Source: Annona cherimola
Lineage: Eukaryota > Streptophyta > Magnoliopsida > Magnoliales > Annonaceae
Direction: 5' to 3'
NCBI GenBank assembly: GCA_030490835.1
Contig: CM059972.1
Coordinates: 55,533,563 to 55,597,562 of the forward strand
DNA length: 64,000 nt
Position 1 is the first letter of the stretch. Each line of letters begins with the position of its first letter. Made by a program: the position numbers and the translations under genes. Of the stretch, positions 45,071 through 58,240 are shown in pieces. The notes below the pieces were generated by a model that was given only the letters and a program-made list of their open reading frames with translations, was not told where the DNA came from and did no database searches.

Positions 45071-48000
45071 CTAATTTAATTCAATCATCCCCATTTTATT
45101 TCTAATTTTGTAAAATGATTCCTTTGCTAAGGGCTTGGTAAATATATCAGCAATTTGATCCTCAGTTTTCACATATTTCAAATAAACATCATGATTTTCA
45201 ACATGTTCTCGAATAAAATGATGTCTTACATCTATATGCTTGGTTCTAGAATGCAATACAGGATTTTTTGTCAAACATATAGCACTTGTGTTATCACATC
45301 TGATAGGAGTATTATAATAATCAATGCCATAATCTTTTAATTGTTGTTTCATCCAAAGTAGTTGGGCACAACAGCTTCCGGCGGCTATATATTCGGCTTC
45401 TGCCGTAGATAGAGCAACACTAGTTTGTTTCCTTGAATACCATGAAACCAACATATTTCAAAAAAATTGACAGGTTCCACTAGTACTCTTTCTATCTACT
45501 TTGTAGCCGGCAAAATCTGCATCTGAGTAGCCGATTAAGTCAAATGTTGAGCCCTTTGGATACCATAGTCCAAGATTAGTGGTATTTATCAAATATTTAA
45601 AAATTCTTTTTATAGCCAATAAATGTGATTCTTTAGGACATGCTTGGAATCTAGAAAACATACAAACACTGAAAAGAATGTCTGGTCTAGAAGCAGTTAA
45701 ATACAACAATGATCCTATCATGCTTCTATAAAGCTTTTGATTGATACATTTATCGTTTTTGTCAGTGTCGATCTTGATTGTTGAACTCATTGGAGTATTT
45801 GTTCCTTTAGTAGTTTGCATTCCAAATTTCTTTAGCATTTCTTTAACGTACTTGGACTGATTTATGAATATTCCTTCGCTTTGTTGCTTGATTTGCAGTC
45901 CAAGGAAGAAATTTAGTTCTCCCATCACGCTCATTTCAAATTCGCTCTGCATGATCTTAGAAAATTCTTGGCACAAAGTTTCATCAGTAGCACCAAATAT
46001 TATATCATCTACATAGATTTGCACAATTAAAATATTTTTACTTTTATACTTGATGAATAAAGTAGTATCAACTTTCCCTCTTTGAAATTCATGATCAATC
46101 AAGAATCTATTTAACCTTTCATACCAAGCTCTTGGGCTTGTTTTAGTCCATATAATGCTTTGGTCAGCTTATAAACATATTTTGATTGATCCTTTTCTTC
46201 AAATCCAGGGGGTTGTTCAACATATACTTCTTCATTCAAGTATCCATTCAAAAATGCGCTTTTCACATCCATTTGAAACAATTTGAAATTCATGTGAGAA
46301 GAAAATGCTAGTAAGATGCGTATGGCTTCTAATCTAGCCACAGGTGCATATGATTCTTCAAAATCAATCCCTTCTTCCTGGGAATACCCTTTGACTACTA
46401 GTCTAGCTTTATTTCTAATTACAAGTCCGCTTTCGTCCAATTTGTTCCTAAATACCCATTTGGTACCAATAATGGTATAATCATTTGGTCTAGGAACTAA
46501 ATGTCATACATTATTTCTTTGAAATTGATTTAGCTCTTCTTGCATTGCAATAACCCAATTTTCATCATTAAGAGCTTGTTCAATGGTGGTTGGTTCAATT
46601 TTTGACACAAATGCATATTGTCTACAAATATTTTGTTTTGATCTCCTAGTTTTTACTCCTTCATAAATATTTCCAATGACTTGCTCAATTGGATGGGCAT
46701 TTTTGAATTTTAAATCAATTGGAGGTTTGTAGGAATCATTACCTTCACTTACCTCTTCCTCCATGGAGTTTTCTGGCTTGAGCTTGGTTTCCTTTTGTTG
46801 TTCTTGTTGTTTTGCTTTCGTATCATCTGCGTCAGTTAGTTCATCCTCCTTTCTCGGAATTTGGTTAAATTCATCAAAAACAACATGTATTGATTCTTCT
46901 ATTGTTTGATTTCTTTTGTTGAAAATTCTATATGCTTTGCTATTTGATGAGTAACCCAAGAAAATAGCTTCATCACTTTTGGCATCTAATTTTTCCAAAT
47001 TTGTTTTTCCATTATTTAACACATAACAGGTACATCCAAAAGTATGGAAATATGATATGTTTGGTTTCCTGTCTTTCCAAAGTTCATATGGGGTCTTTTT
47101 CAATATTGCTCTAATGGTAACTCGGTTTAATACATGACGAGTTGTACTTACAGCTTCACCCCAAAATCTCTTGGACAATTTACTCTCATTTAGCATGGTC
47201 CTAGCCATTTCCTGTATTGTCCGGTTTTTTCTTTCAACAACTTCATTTTGTTGAGGAGTTTTTGGTGTAGAAAATGTATGGTAAATTCCTTTTTCATTGC
47301 AAAATTCTATGAATCGACTATTTTCAAATTCACCACCATGGTCACTTCTAATGGAAATGATTGAACTTTGTTTTTCATTTTGCACCAAATTTGAAAACGA
47401 GACAAACATCGAAAATGCTTCATCTTTGCTAGCTAAGAGTATAATCCAAGTAAATCTAGAAAAATCATCCACAATTACATACACATACTTTTTCCCACTA
47501 AGAGTTAAAATGTCTGATGACCCATAAAGATCCATATGTAGCAACTCAAGTGGTCTAGTTGTTGAAATTTCCTGTTTGGTTGAAAATGGCATTTTTGGTT
47601 GTTTAGATAGTTGACAGGCTTTACAAATTTTATCTTTGTCATATTTGAGCTTCGGTAAGCCTTGTACCAAGTTCTTTTTCCATAATGTTTTAATATTTGA
47701 CATATTTATATGTCCAATCCTTGTATGCCATTTCCATGGATCATTTTCTATAGCTATTAGATATTTTCCTTCTAGGTCATCAAGACAAACCAAATATACA
47801 TTTCCATGTCTTTTGCCACTAAATATTATGTGTTCGTCATCATCAATAACATTACATATAGAGGATTCAAATACAACTTTATATCCTTTATCACATAATT
47901 GACTAATACTAATTAGGTTGTGTTTGAGTCCTTCAACAAATAGAACATTTTCAATACATGCATTTGAAATACCATAAACATTTCCTTTACCTTTTATTTT

Positions 48001-48117
48001 ACCTTTTTCATTATTTCCGAAAACTACTGTTCCTTCATTGCATGGGTTGATCTTGTGAAATAGTCCTTTTTCTCCTGTCATATGTCTTGAGCAACCACTA
48101 TCCATAAACTATACATT
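45071..48117 (-). pseudogene. pol: Sirevirus 2 Pol, several frameshifts and stops
   Basis: Same domain order as Sirevirus 1: protease MDSGCSRHMTG (48105; a TAG replaces the preceding Trp codon), pre-integrase and integrase (DYG replaced by HMDLYGSSD, IRSDHGGEF, TPQQNEVVERKNR) in 48105-46504, in-frame TGA at about 46504-46506 identical in position to copy 1, RT N-terminal half in 46440-46111 ended by a one-base deletion after KQA, RT box [12 protein letters not shown] in 46102-45458, a further frameshift after CQFF, and RNase H end in 45454-45071 ([15 protein letters not shown]). The NGVVERK position reads NEVVERK here. It cannot make a functional polyprotein. Confidence 0.92.
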
Positions 48118-48166
48118 ATTGGACTTAGCTTTAAGATAAACCTGCAAAAATTAAGTCGAGTGGAGC

Positions 48167-49988
48167 TCATCCTTTTGGTACCCATTTTATGGGTCCGTTT
48201 GGGTTAGTTATCCTTTGGAGTCTATGCTGGTCTACCTTTGAAGCCATAAATCCAATGCTTTTCGGTATCCAAACCAATTTAGCACCAAGGTTTTGCAACT
48301 TTCTTAATTTACATTGATAGACCTTGTGCCCTAACTTGTTGCAAAAATTACAAGATCCCGGAAGTCTAGAAATAGGGAGCCACTTGGTAATTTGTTCCTC
48401 GGTTGGTCTTTTGGTCCAAACTACTTGATTTATCTTAGGATTAGTATGAATAGGTTTGGCGTTGTTTCTTGGAGCATTAGATTTCGTTTATTCAAATGAT
48501 TATACCCAAGTCCTTTCTTGCAAGTTTGGGTTGTCATTTTCAAGAACATTTTCACATTTTCTCCTGGATTACAAAACTTGGCAAGTGATTCATTTAATGA
48601 TTCATTTTCATTTTTTAGTTTCTCTAACTCAACTTCCAAGGTATTCTTTTCATTTTTCAATTTATCTAATTTTTCAGCAAGTTTGCCATTCACAATTATT
48701 ACTGCATCACATTGTCTTTTCTTTATTGTAAACTTGTTTCCTAATTTCTTTATTTCTTCATATAATGAATCATAGGCTTATTGAAGTTCTTCTAATTCAG
48801 CACATTTGAGACATTCATTTGTAGAAAAAATTGAAAAAGATTTTTGTTTAGAGGTTACCTCTTGACTACTTGTGCAGTTTGTTGAAGTAGCTTGATCCTC
48901 CAAGATTTCCGTGGCTGCAAAGCGTATGTCGGAATTTTCTATGCAACAAATTCTTGCGCAATCTACTTCACATTGTTCACTTGAAGAGCTACTTGTTGTA
49001 GATTCTTCTTCATTCACATACATGCCTCTTCCTTTGTTTCTTTGAAATTTTCTGTTGTCGTCTCGATCTTTTCTTTGCTCCTTTGCTTTATTTTCTTCGG
49101 GCGTTGGGCATTGGGCTTGCATGTGCCCCGAACCGCCACATCGGTAACATTTTGTTGTTTCTTTCTTTTTCTCTTTGGAATTTCTTTCTTTAAAGTTTCT
49201 GAAATTTCTACCTTTCCTTACAAACTTTCTGAATCGTTTTGTAAGTAAGGCAATTTCATCGTCATTTTGAGAAGATGAGGTGGTGTCGTCCAAGTCTTGT
49301 GCGGCTCTCAAGGCAATGGCTCTTTTGCCGTTGTGGTGATCTTCGTTTCTTTTCTTGATCAGCTCATGTGACATCAGGGAGCTAATAAGATCTTCCAATT
49401 TCAACGTGTTTAGATCCTTGGCTTCTTCTATTGCCGTGATTTTTGGAGTCCATGATTCAGGTAGTGCCCTCAGAATCTTCATGACCTGCTCAGATTCAGA
49501 AATTGCTTTTCTTAGTCCTTTCAAGGCGTTAGTAATCTTGGAAAATCTAGCAAACATTTCAGAAATATTTTCAGTTTCTAACATCCTAAAGTTTTCCAAT
49601 TCTCCAATCAAAATATTTCTCCTTGTCCCTTGGACTTGAGAAGTTCCTTCATAGATAGATGTTAGTGTATCCCATATCTCTTTGGCAGTTAAACAAGAGG
49701 ATACTCTATCATATTCGGAAGCCGTAAGAGCACAAAATAATGAATTCATAGCCTTGGCGTTGCTCTTTACAGTCTTTACTTCCTCATCGGTCCATTTGGA
49801 AGCTCTTTCATCAATAGGCAAGGTCACACCGTCTTGGATTGCAATCCAAGAGTCCATATCTGTAGCCATGATGAGTTGTTTCATACGTAGCTTCCAATAT
49901 CAAAAAATTGTTCCCATCAAACAATGGTGGCCTAGTAAAGGATTGACCTTCAGCAAATGCGGGAACGGAAGTGGATTGGGATGCCATA
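48167..49988 (-). pseudogene. gag: Sirevirus 2 Gag, degenerate
   Basis: ATG at 49988 (MASQSTSVPAFAEG) matches copy 1, followed by a one-base frameshift near 49905-49915 (GNNF then lost register). The main open part is 49884-48778: MKQLIMATDMDSWIAIQDGV, AKEIWDTLTSIYEGT, ILRALPESW and the knuckle CYRCGGSGHMQAQC. A TAA after ELQ (48778) and further damage precede the C-terminal part 48693-48430. The knuckle near the end and the closing WVPKG are still recognisable down to about 48167. Confidence 0.88.
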
Positions 49989-50021
49989 TCAAAAGATCTC
50001 TTTGGTAAAACTCAAAGACCT

Positions 50022-50033
50022 GCTCTGATACCA
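50022..50033 (-). other. Primer-binding site of Sirevirus 2
   Basis: GCTCTGATACCA on the plus strand, complement of TGGTATCAGAGC, two bases inside the 5' LTR. Confidence 0.92.
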
Positions 50034-50035
50034 CT

Positions 50036-51928
50036 TGTTGGTCCCGAGTTAATGGCAAAACCCAAGAGGGGAGGGGTGAATTGGGTTCTTAAAAATTCTT
50101 TGGTAAATTTAAAACTTAACCCCTTTAAAGTTTTAATCCCCTTGAATGTAACAGATAGAGAGCAATAAGATAATGAAAACGAAAATGAAAAGCAATAGAC
50201 AAGATTTATAGTGGTTCGGGCAACCTTTCCCTACTCCACTCTTCCAAGCTTACACACCCTTGTAACTTGGGTTCCACTATGTATTCCGCGAATACAACTA
50301 GAGTCTCCGCTCTCTTCTAGATTCTAGCTCTAGGGGGCATATACAACCAGAGCCTCCCCTCTCTTCTAGATTCTAGCTCTATGGGGCATATACAATCAAC
50401 ACAAGTAGGTGATGAGTTACACTCCAATCACAACTCTACTTGCTATGTCTTGGTTTGAACCACCAAACTCAAACCAAGCACCAAAAACAAACAACAATAC
50501 GAAAATAGAAGAAATCTAAACTTTACTGATTTGTGTAGCAGGTTTCAGCTCGTGGAAGAATCTGTAGAAGCAACAAATCGTATTTCGTTGAAGCAAACCG
50601 CAACTTTGAAGCTTGTTCTTCCTTTGAAAATGAATAGATCAGTCAATTGTAGAGAAAAGTATATAGAAGCTCTTAGTAGCACTTCTTTCCTCTTTTTCAG
50701 CTCTCTGTTATATGTATCCACGCTTGCTTGAGTGTCTATATATAGAGGAGGGAAAATTTTGAATGTTATAGAGTTGGTTGGCGCGTAATAAATGTCCCAA
50801 CGTTCAAAAATTCGAACGTTATGTCTCCAAGTCGCAGGTGGAGTCGACTTCGTCTGCAACTTCGCCCAAGTCGCATGCTGGAGTCGACTTCGTGTGCGAC
50901 TTCGGTTGTTCTTCAGCTTCCAAGTCTATCTTCTGGGTCGACTTAGTTTGAGACTTGGCCTCAAGTCGATCTTGGAGTCGACTTGGGGTGCGACTTGACC
51001 TCAAGTCGAACTTGGAGTCAACTTGGTGTGCGACTTGACTATCTCCTTGTGCCAAGTCAGTTTTATCTTTGTTGATATATCTCTTGTTTGCTTAATCTTC
51101 TTCTTCTTCTTTTGTCTTTCAATACTAGAAGCTTTCTTGTATAGAATTTGCTTTAAGTCTCGTGAACTTGAAGAACTTGAATCTTGCATGAACAAATCCA
51201 ACTTTGATTTGGAAAGAATGAATTCATGTGCTTTGCTTGCTTTTAAACTTGAATTAGTCTTCTTATACTCAGATTTCAAAAACTTGAGTTGTCTTCATCT
51301 TGAAGTGGACTTGTGCTTTAACTTGAGCTTGAGAATCTGTCTTGAAGTTGATGCTAGAGTCGACTTTTCCTGCGACTTTACCCAAGTTGCATGTGGAGTC
51401 GACTTTGGTTGCGACTTCAGGACTTCGGTTGCTACTTCAAGAGTTTTGCTTCACACATTTAGCTTTGAAAGGAAGACGCCACTTCAAGTCGATTCTGGGG
51501 TCGACTTCATCTGCGACTTGACCTCAAGTCGCAAGTGGAGTCGACTTCATCTGCGACTTCGGTTGTTTTGTTCCCTAAAATCAACGCTGGAGAGAAAATG
51601 CTGCTTCAAGTCGATACTGGAGTCGACTTCATCTGCGACTTGGCCTCAAGTCGCAAGTGGAGTCGACTTCATCTGTGACTTCGGTTGTTTTGTCCAAAAA
51701 ATCAACACTGTCCATAAAGTACCTGTTGAAGTCGCTTGTGGAGTCGACTTCGAGATCGACTTCGCCTAAGTCGAAGTTAGAGTCGACTTAGGGATCGACT
51801 TGGGCTGATTTTTCATTCCTTAAAAACATTCATTAAATTTATTAGTAATCATATCATACTCAAATTTGTATTTGTTAATCATCAAAACTTATGCTTTGGT
51901 CATTTTGATTTAGCTATTGTTTCCAACA
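50036..51928 (-). repeat. 5' LTR of Sirevirus 2
   Basis: 1893 bp. Two 49-bp U5 units (50300-50397), TATATATA at 50737-50744, the 22-bp inverted repeat at 50799-50820 and GTCGAC clusters (about 50824-51035 and 51355-51805). Confidence 0.94.
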
Positions 51929-51933
51929 TGCTA
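51929..51933. repeat. Target-site duplication TGCTA, right copy (Sirevirus 2)
   Basis: Matches 40837-40841; LTR B resumes after it. Confidence 0.93.
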
Positions 51934-52688
51934 GAAGTTAGGATAATTACATGGACATTTTAGGATTTTTAAAAAATCAAAAAAATCTGATTTTTGGGTG
52001 CTAATCCACCCATTTCTTGCCACCTTACCCACATGCTTAATTGCTTTGTCTTTTTCTCCATAAATGAGTTTCATCATTTTGTGATTAAGCAAATCCCTTG
52101 ATAATTAGCTTAATCCATTCTCACCGTATCACTTATCACATCGATTTATCCATCTCGCTTGAGTTTCGTCTCAAACCGAGTTTTCCAACTCAAGTTATGA
52201 TCACTTGAATTTGTCTTTGGAGTGTAGGCTAAAAATGATTAATCATTGCCTTAATCCCATCATGATTTTCATAATCCAATCCATTCACATGATTGGGCCC
52301 ACTGTTGTGAGCTTACCTTTCAAATTTCATTGAAATCCTCTTTGTGGGTATTTTACCTTAATTTACATGGGACTTCGAGTTACGAATTTTCTATCATTTT
52401 CACCTTAATTTCATAATTATATTTTAGTCTCCATAAATTAAATCATGATTATTATCATGATTATTCATGACACATTGTCACCTTTAAATTCTTATTAAGC
52501 CCCTCGGGTCATACCGAGTCACTATGGGCTCCGGCGATTAAATTTTTAATCACTGTTTCCAATAGAAACCTTAATTCAAAATGTGGCATAATTCACAAAA
52601 ATCATTCAAAATCCATTTAATACAAATACACATCATAATTAAATTCCCAATACATATATATGAGTCCTACTTGGTTCCAGGTATCACA

Positions 52689-53326
52689 AAGGAAAGCTAC
52701 AAAGGATAAACGGTAAGAAAGCTCTACAAAGTTAGTGCAAATGTATGCAACGACTTACGATGAGTCACGAAAGCAGGAGGAAAAGTGGGTTACAGGCACG
52801 ATTTATATTTTAACAAATTTTATAGTAATATCGATTGAATATTGGTGTCACTTAGTTAATTATAGTATGCCGACATGTAATCATTCATGCATTGCAAGTA
52901 AAAAGGATGAATAATATCATTATGTGAAATTTTCTGTTTATATGATAGTAAAAATTAAGTGAAAATGAAGGACACATTGGATATGCGGGCCATGACCCAC
53001 ATGTCTGAAATGGATGGAGGAGAGGAAGTAAGCCTTAGAATTAGTCAACAAAACAACCAAGAAAAAAAAAGGGGAAAAATTTATGATAATAACAACCATA
53101 AGAAAAAAAAAGAGAAATAGATTGGCATTAAGTGGGTCACAAGGATAGTGAAGAAAAGTATAAGTGATCTGTCGATGTATACCCAGCCTAAAATAGGCAT
53201 AAAAGGTATACAGATTATAAGTAATATAAGTATGGGAAGAAGATGGTGCACTGGCTCGTAAAACAGTCATTGTAATTATTTAAAGAATGGACTGTTTCGG
53301 GACGAAACCTGCTACAAGGGGGGAGG
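52689..53326 (+). mobile_element. Gypsy interior fragment C (gag end to polypurine tract)
   Basis: Plus-strand fragment nearly collinear with 59990-60605 of element D: AGCTCTACAAAGTTAGTGCA, the gag tail, the TATACCCAGCCT tract, the inverted repeat GTTTCGGGACGAAAC (53294-53308) and polypurine tract AAGGGGGGAGGAT. It joins directly to the LTR at 53327. The left junction with LTR B lies at ACAAAGGAAAGCT, with a short insertion or duplication beside it. It is the end of a neighbouring copy whose remainder was lost. Confidence 0.82.
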
Positions 53327-56300
53327 ATTATAAAACCCCAACCTAAGTAGGATTCAATGTACGTAATAAACATTTACATGTGATTTATAACTGAATTTAT
53401 TGAATTTTGAATAATTTTTGTGATTTTGCTAAACTATGGTAATTAGGGCTAAGGATTGGCAAAGATGATTCGAGTAATCGGTTTGAGGTGATATGGGACA
53501 ACGAGAATAAAGTAAATTATTGGTGATTAAAATGCACCAATACATCATGGATAATTATTTTAAAATATATAATATGAATTATGAGAATTTAAAGGATAAT
53601 TGCCAAGTTTAGTGGAAAAACACTAGAAAATTCATAACTCAACGCCCGTAAGGCGGATTCAAGTGAAATTTGAAAGGGAAGTTGATGATGTTGGGCTTGA
53701 TATTATGGGATTATTGGGTTATAAAAAGCCTTGATAAAATTAGTGAGATGCTTTATTGAACATAGCTTAAATTCAACCGTTAACTTCAAACGACTATAAC
53801 TTGAGCTAGGAACATCGGATCGAGATGAAATTTGAAACGGTTGAATGAAATCATGAGATTAAAATTTTGGAAGGTTTAGATCAAGCATATTATTATGGGA
53901 AAATACCTGAATTGGAAAAGGTGTGTATAGTTGACTTTTACACCTCAAGAGTACCATGCATTAAATGCTAGAGTACATGGAATTAATGTAATTTTTAATG
54001 GACCAAATAGGTGTCAAAGGCAAGTGAAATGCAGGGTATTTTATGAATAATTACAAAATGCAAAAATTCCATGAATTATCCATGCATTGATGTCCACATT
54101 TAAGGGGCTAAGGAGAGGTCAAATGAGCATAGGCAAGTGTGGAAATGTGGGGACGTTCATGGGTTGTTGCTGCTGGTTTTTTTAATTTTTAATTTTATAG
54201 ATAATATACACACATAGCTAACATGTAGGGACATATTAATGGGCATTTAATCATGTGAAAAAAATCCAAGAAAATTCGTGAGCAGCAGCTTCCATGGATG
54301 GATGCAAATATGGACAGCTTGTTTGCATGCAAATGACGTGCAAATGGATGTGCTGTTGCTGCCATTTTTGCTAATTTTTTTCATGAAAATTAATGATCAA
54401 ACTAAATTATAATTAGGTGTATAATTTACCCACAAATTAATATTATTAAAAATTAGAAAAAAATCTGAAAAACAGGTAGCCATGTGGACGTGACAAGTGG
54501 ACAGTTAGATGGATATGATCTTGAGCAGATTTTTCATCCTTTGAAAAATATGATAAAAATATTTTTTATGGCTGTAATTTGCACAGATCATTGAGGGGAT
54601 AAATATGCATTTATGGACTGTGGAAAATCAACCCCAAGTGGGGCCCACAGCTGGAAAAATCCAGCTCTATACATGGGGCGCTCGGTCATGTGAAGAGAAG
54701 CTTGGAAAAATAATTTTCTAAGTGCCCAAGCTCTTCTCCCCCAAGGCAGCAGCTCATGTCCCCATCTAGGCCAGCAAGGAGGAAGGAAATAGAAGAAAAA
54801 TAAAGGGAAAAAGGAAGGGAAAAAAGAGAGGAAATTCATCTCGAGTGATTAAGGTTGTTTTGCATCAATCAAGTTGATTGTGTTAAGTTGAGCTTTCCAT
54901 TTTGAGTTTTAAACTCTGAGATTTTGAATATGAAATTGATGCATGAATTTCCCTTAAAAAATGGTTTAACATGCCCTTTGATCAAGTATTGAAATGGTAT
55001 TAAGATTTATTTATGAATTTCAATGAATTAGGTGGTTGAAATGGAAACTAGTGTGGTTTATGAGTTGGAAACTCAACTTGATAAAACCTAACTTCCAATA
55101 ATAAGTTACTGTATTAAATGAATGTTATGTTTAAGTTATCAAACATGTTTTAATGAATTATTTATGTGGATTTAAGCTTAAGATGTGAATTTTAGAAAGA
55201 ATAGAATGCAAAGTGACGTATATGACCCGATTTCTTCATTTTGATGCTAATAATGGTATTGAAATGAGATTAAATGATATATGAAAGTTATGTAGGGTAA
55301 AATACCCTAGGGTTAGGGTACTATTTACGCCCAAAATTATTTGGGAAGATAAGCCCCAAATCTGATTTTATGAATTTTATGAAACGGTGTCCAAATAAGG
55401 CGAAAACGGTAATCGAAATGGTGAAGTAAGTTGCTGTTTTAAGAAATGATTATTTATGAATGTTAAATATGTGTTAATACCCTAGATTTGGATTAGGAAA
55501 ATATGGGTTAATGCCTGGAAATTCGGAATTATAAAATTTTTTAGGGTTAAGCATCAAAAGACACGTTAAGCATGTGAAAAATGGGTTCCAAAGTTGCTGT
55601 TTTGGAAACCTATGATTAGTGGATTAAAATCCCATAAAAATACCCTGAATAAGGTGGTAATTAAGGTGGAATATCATGCTGAAAAATGGACAAAGTAGCT
55701 GACTTGGAAAATTTTATGAAATGCCTCCTATATGTATTGCCAAATGGGCATATGTGAAAGGATAGACATGCATGGGTGATAAATGACTTGGGTAATTTGA
55801 CTTTGTGTAAAAATCTATCAAAATATGATATATTTCATGATTATATATCTGATTATAGTGCATAATGATTAATTTCAAATTTTGGAATTAATTTATGAAG
55901 TTTAAGGCGATGACGTGTGCTTAAAAGGAGCACCGATGTGCAAATTTTGAAAAATAAGTGAAAAATGGTAAATGCAGATTAATGAACCTATAAATGATAA
56001 TTATTGGTTGAATTTTATATGGTTGAATGGCTTCCCTACTTATGGGATTGTATATGTTATGTGTTAACCGATGAAATGTGCAAATATGTGCTATATATGT
56101 GTCTAATGACTTGAGAAGTCAAATGAATAATATATGTTAATGAAAATGTGATGGAAAACTAAGTGGGATGCAAGAAAAAATGAATATATGAAATGTTAAA
56201 TCCTTCTTATGTAGGCAAGGGCAAAGAAAAGGCGGATTCAGAAAGCTAAAGTGAGACAGGTAAGCAAGCGAACTTTCCAAAATATTATTTCAAAGGAATT

Positions 56301-58223
56301 TTATGAAATTTATGAACTTGCTTTAATAAGTTGATTTCATATTTGCTTACAAGATAAGTAAGTGAATTTTCAAGCATAATGTTTACATTCAAGTATTAAA
56401 ATTACTTGATCATGTTTATATTAATGATGTGGAGAATTGCTTATAGAGTAAGCAAGCTCAGTTCTTGAAAATATGATGTGGGTTTTAAGATGGTTTTAAT
56501 ATAAGCAAGTTCATACATGTGTGGTTTACAAAGAGTTTTATCTTGAAAAAGTTTAACTCTTTCATAAAGTGATATTCAAAAAAAATCATGGAAATTCTAT
56601 TTCCAAGGAGTTTTATTGAAAAATGTAATTCTTTACAAAATGGGTTCTAGAAATAAATAGATGTTTTGAAATGGTTTCAATTAAATGCCATAAATTGAAT
56701 TTACGTACGTGTTTTGAGATTTATGCAGGTGTTTTGAAATAACTTATCAAGGTGCTTTACAACTCTTAGAGTTGTATCACTTTGAAGATGTTTTAATTTG
56801 ATGTTCCAAAAATATTTAAGGGTGACCAGTCATACAAAATGATTTGGTGGATTTTATATCTAAATAATGATCAAAAGATTATGCAAACTCCTCTATATAT
56901 ATAAGAGTAACAGGGAAGTGACGTGGACAAGACAGATAATGCCATTACAGTGGATGGAAAAGAGTTGCATATGATTTGCTCATAAAAATGTTATTAAGAA
57001 AAGTTTTGTCTCCGCGAGTTTTGAATTAGTTCAAAATCTTCTTAAAATGAGAATTTAAAAAGTTTTTTAGCAAATCATTAAAGTTTTGCAAATTATTGTC
57101 TTTTAAAATATTTCAAATGCTTGGTAAAATGGATTTATTAAAATATTGCTAAACTCTTTAAGGGTGGTCATCCTAACATTAGGATTTGGAAATCGTTTAC
57201 AAAAATATTTTATTTTCAAAACAATCATGCCCAGTTCTCAATCAAGAAGGGCATAGTTTGCGGACTGAGTGGTTTAAAATATTTTATTTTCAAAAAAATC
57301 ATGCCCAGTTCTCAATTCAAGAAGGGCATAGTCTGCGGACTAAGTTGGCTTTATACATATCAAGCGAAGGCTTGAAAAAGGGCACAGTCAAATGACTGAG
57401 CTAAGTTTTGTGTAGATCATTGCTAGCATACGAGTGTGTGCAAAATGATGTACTAGGCTCATGATGGAGGCAATTATGGACCAAAATGGTTGTAAACCAG
57501 AGCTCACCTCTACCTGTAGCCGAGTCACTCAGGGAAGGCCGGAGGTCGGCGGCGCCCTCTCTGAAATGGGAGGAAGCTCATGAGCAGACGCCTGGCTCGC
57601 GTGCTGTCTCATGAAATGTTTCTTTCCTAGGGGAGGATGATCACTTGTTAAGTGTCACCAACCTGAGGGTCAGAGACACAGATCCATATGTTTTTGGAAC
57701 ATACATATGTTCCCTGTGTTTTAGAAGTCCCAAAATGGGCACCTACTCTGTTTGGTTTTATATGGATTTGTGTTGGCTTTAAATGGATTTATTTCAGTTT
57801 GCACAAGATACCAAAAAATATTTTAGGACATGAATATGTCTGCCTTGTTAGTTTAAAAAGGGTTTGGTATCATATATGCGGGTTAAAAAAGTTTATATGG
57901 AAAAATATTTTTGGACATGAGAATGTCTGCATAGATAAAAGATTTCTATGCACATGCATTGCTTTTAAATAACCCCAAATTTGGTTATAAAGAAATTTAA
58001 ATAAATGATGTTTTGGGACATGTAACTGTCCTCATGAGAAAAAAAGGATTATAAGAAAGATGTTTTAGGACATACAATTGTCCACATGACATTTGAAAAA
58101 TATTTTTTGATGAGATCAAATTAAGAACCCGCCACGTGATCAGGGCAACAATCCTGATCACATTTACCAATCGAAACGGTCTTGGAGTAAGGTTTGTGAA
58201 GGCCTCAGGTCGAGGGCACCATA
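53327..58223 (+). repeat. 5' LTR of element D, 4.9 kb
   Basis: Starts TATAAAACCCC, where the 3' copy has TGTGAAACCCC, and ends GGCACCATA where a CA end is expected. No gene is seen. Contents include AT-rich DNA, a tandem pair of about 76 bp (57202-57352, each with ATGCCCAGTTCTCAAT), a GC-rich core (57525-57600) and hairpins of the GGACAT family (57810-58100). Confidence 0.85.
57202..57352. repeat. Tandem duplication of about 76 bp in the element D LTR
   Basis: Two copies beginning AAATATTTTATTTTCAAAA and containing ATGCCCAGTTCTCAAT, AAGAAGGGCATAGT and TGCGGACT; the GCCC/GGGC arms could pair. Confidence 0.85.
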
Positions 58224-58228
58224 GAGCT

Positions 58229-58240
58229 TGGTATCAGAGC
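58229..58240 (+). other. Primer-binding site of element D, with a duplicated copy
   Basis: TGGTATCAGAGC after the LTR end. A second degenerate copy (AGATATCAGAGCAAGGATTGG) lies about 62 bases downstream, from a duplication of the segment. Confidence 0.85.

Larger units (their letters stand above)
40842..51928 (-). mobile_element. Ty1/copia Sirevirus 2, full length but degenerate
   Basis: 11.09 kb minus-strand relative of Sirevirus 1 with LTRs of 1893 bp (5', at 50036-51928) and 1799 bp (3', at 40842-42640), initiator-Met primer site, gag, pol, 3' ORF, GA-rich (complement CT-rich) leader, two polypurine tracts and TSD TGCTA. Its LTRs differ at many more sites than those of Sirevirus 1, and gag, pol and the 3' ORF each have stops or frameshifts, so it is the older insertion. 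It lies within LTR B. Confidence 0.95.
35965..52688 (-). mobile_element. Gypsy LTR B in inverted orientation (about 5.63 kb net), split by Sirevirus 2
   Basis: Same family as the LTRs of element A but reversed: it starts at 35965 with TGTGGCGCC (complement of the LTR end) and ends at 52688 with GGTATCACA (complement of TGTGATACC). Removing Sirevirus 2 and one TGCTA gives 5632 bp. Flanking pentamers AACTA and AAGGA do not match, so it is not a clean solo LTR at its insertion site. No primer site or coding interior follows on either side in the right orientation. It is most likely a product of recombination. Confidence 0.8.

Noticed and set aside
35965..52688. LTR B as a simple solo LTR insertion
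   Set aside because: Flanking pentamers AACTA and AAGGA differ, and the sequence on the right does not continue LTR A.
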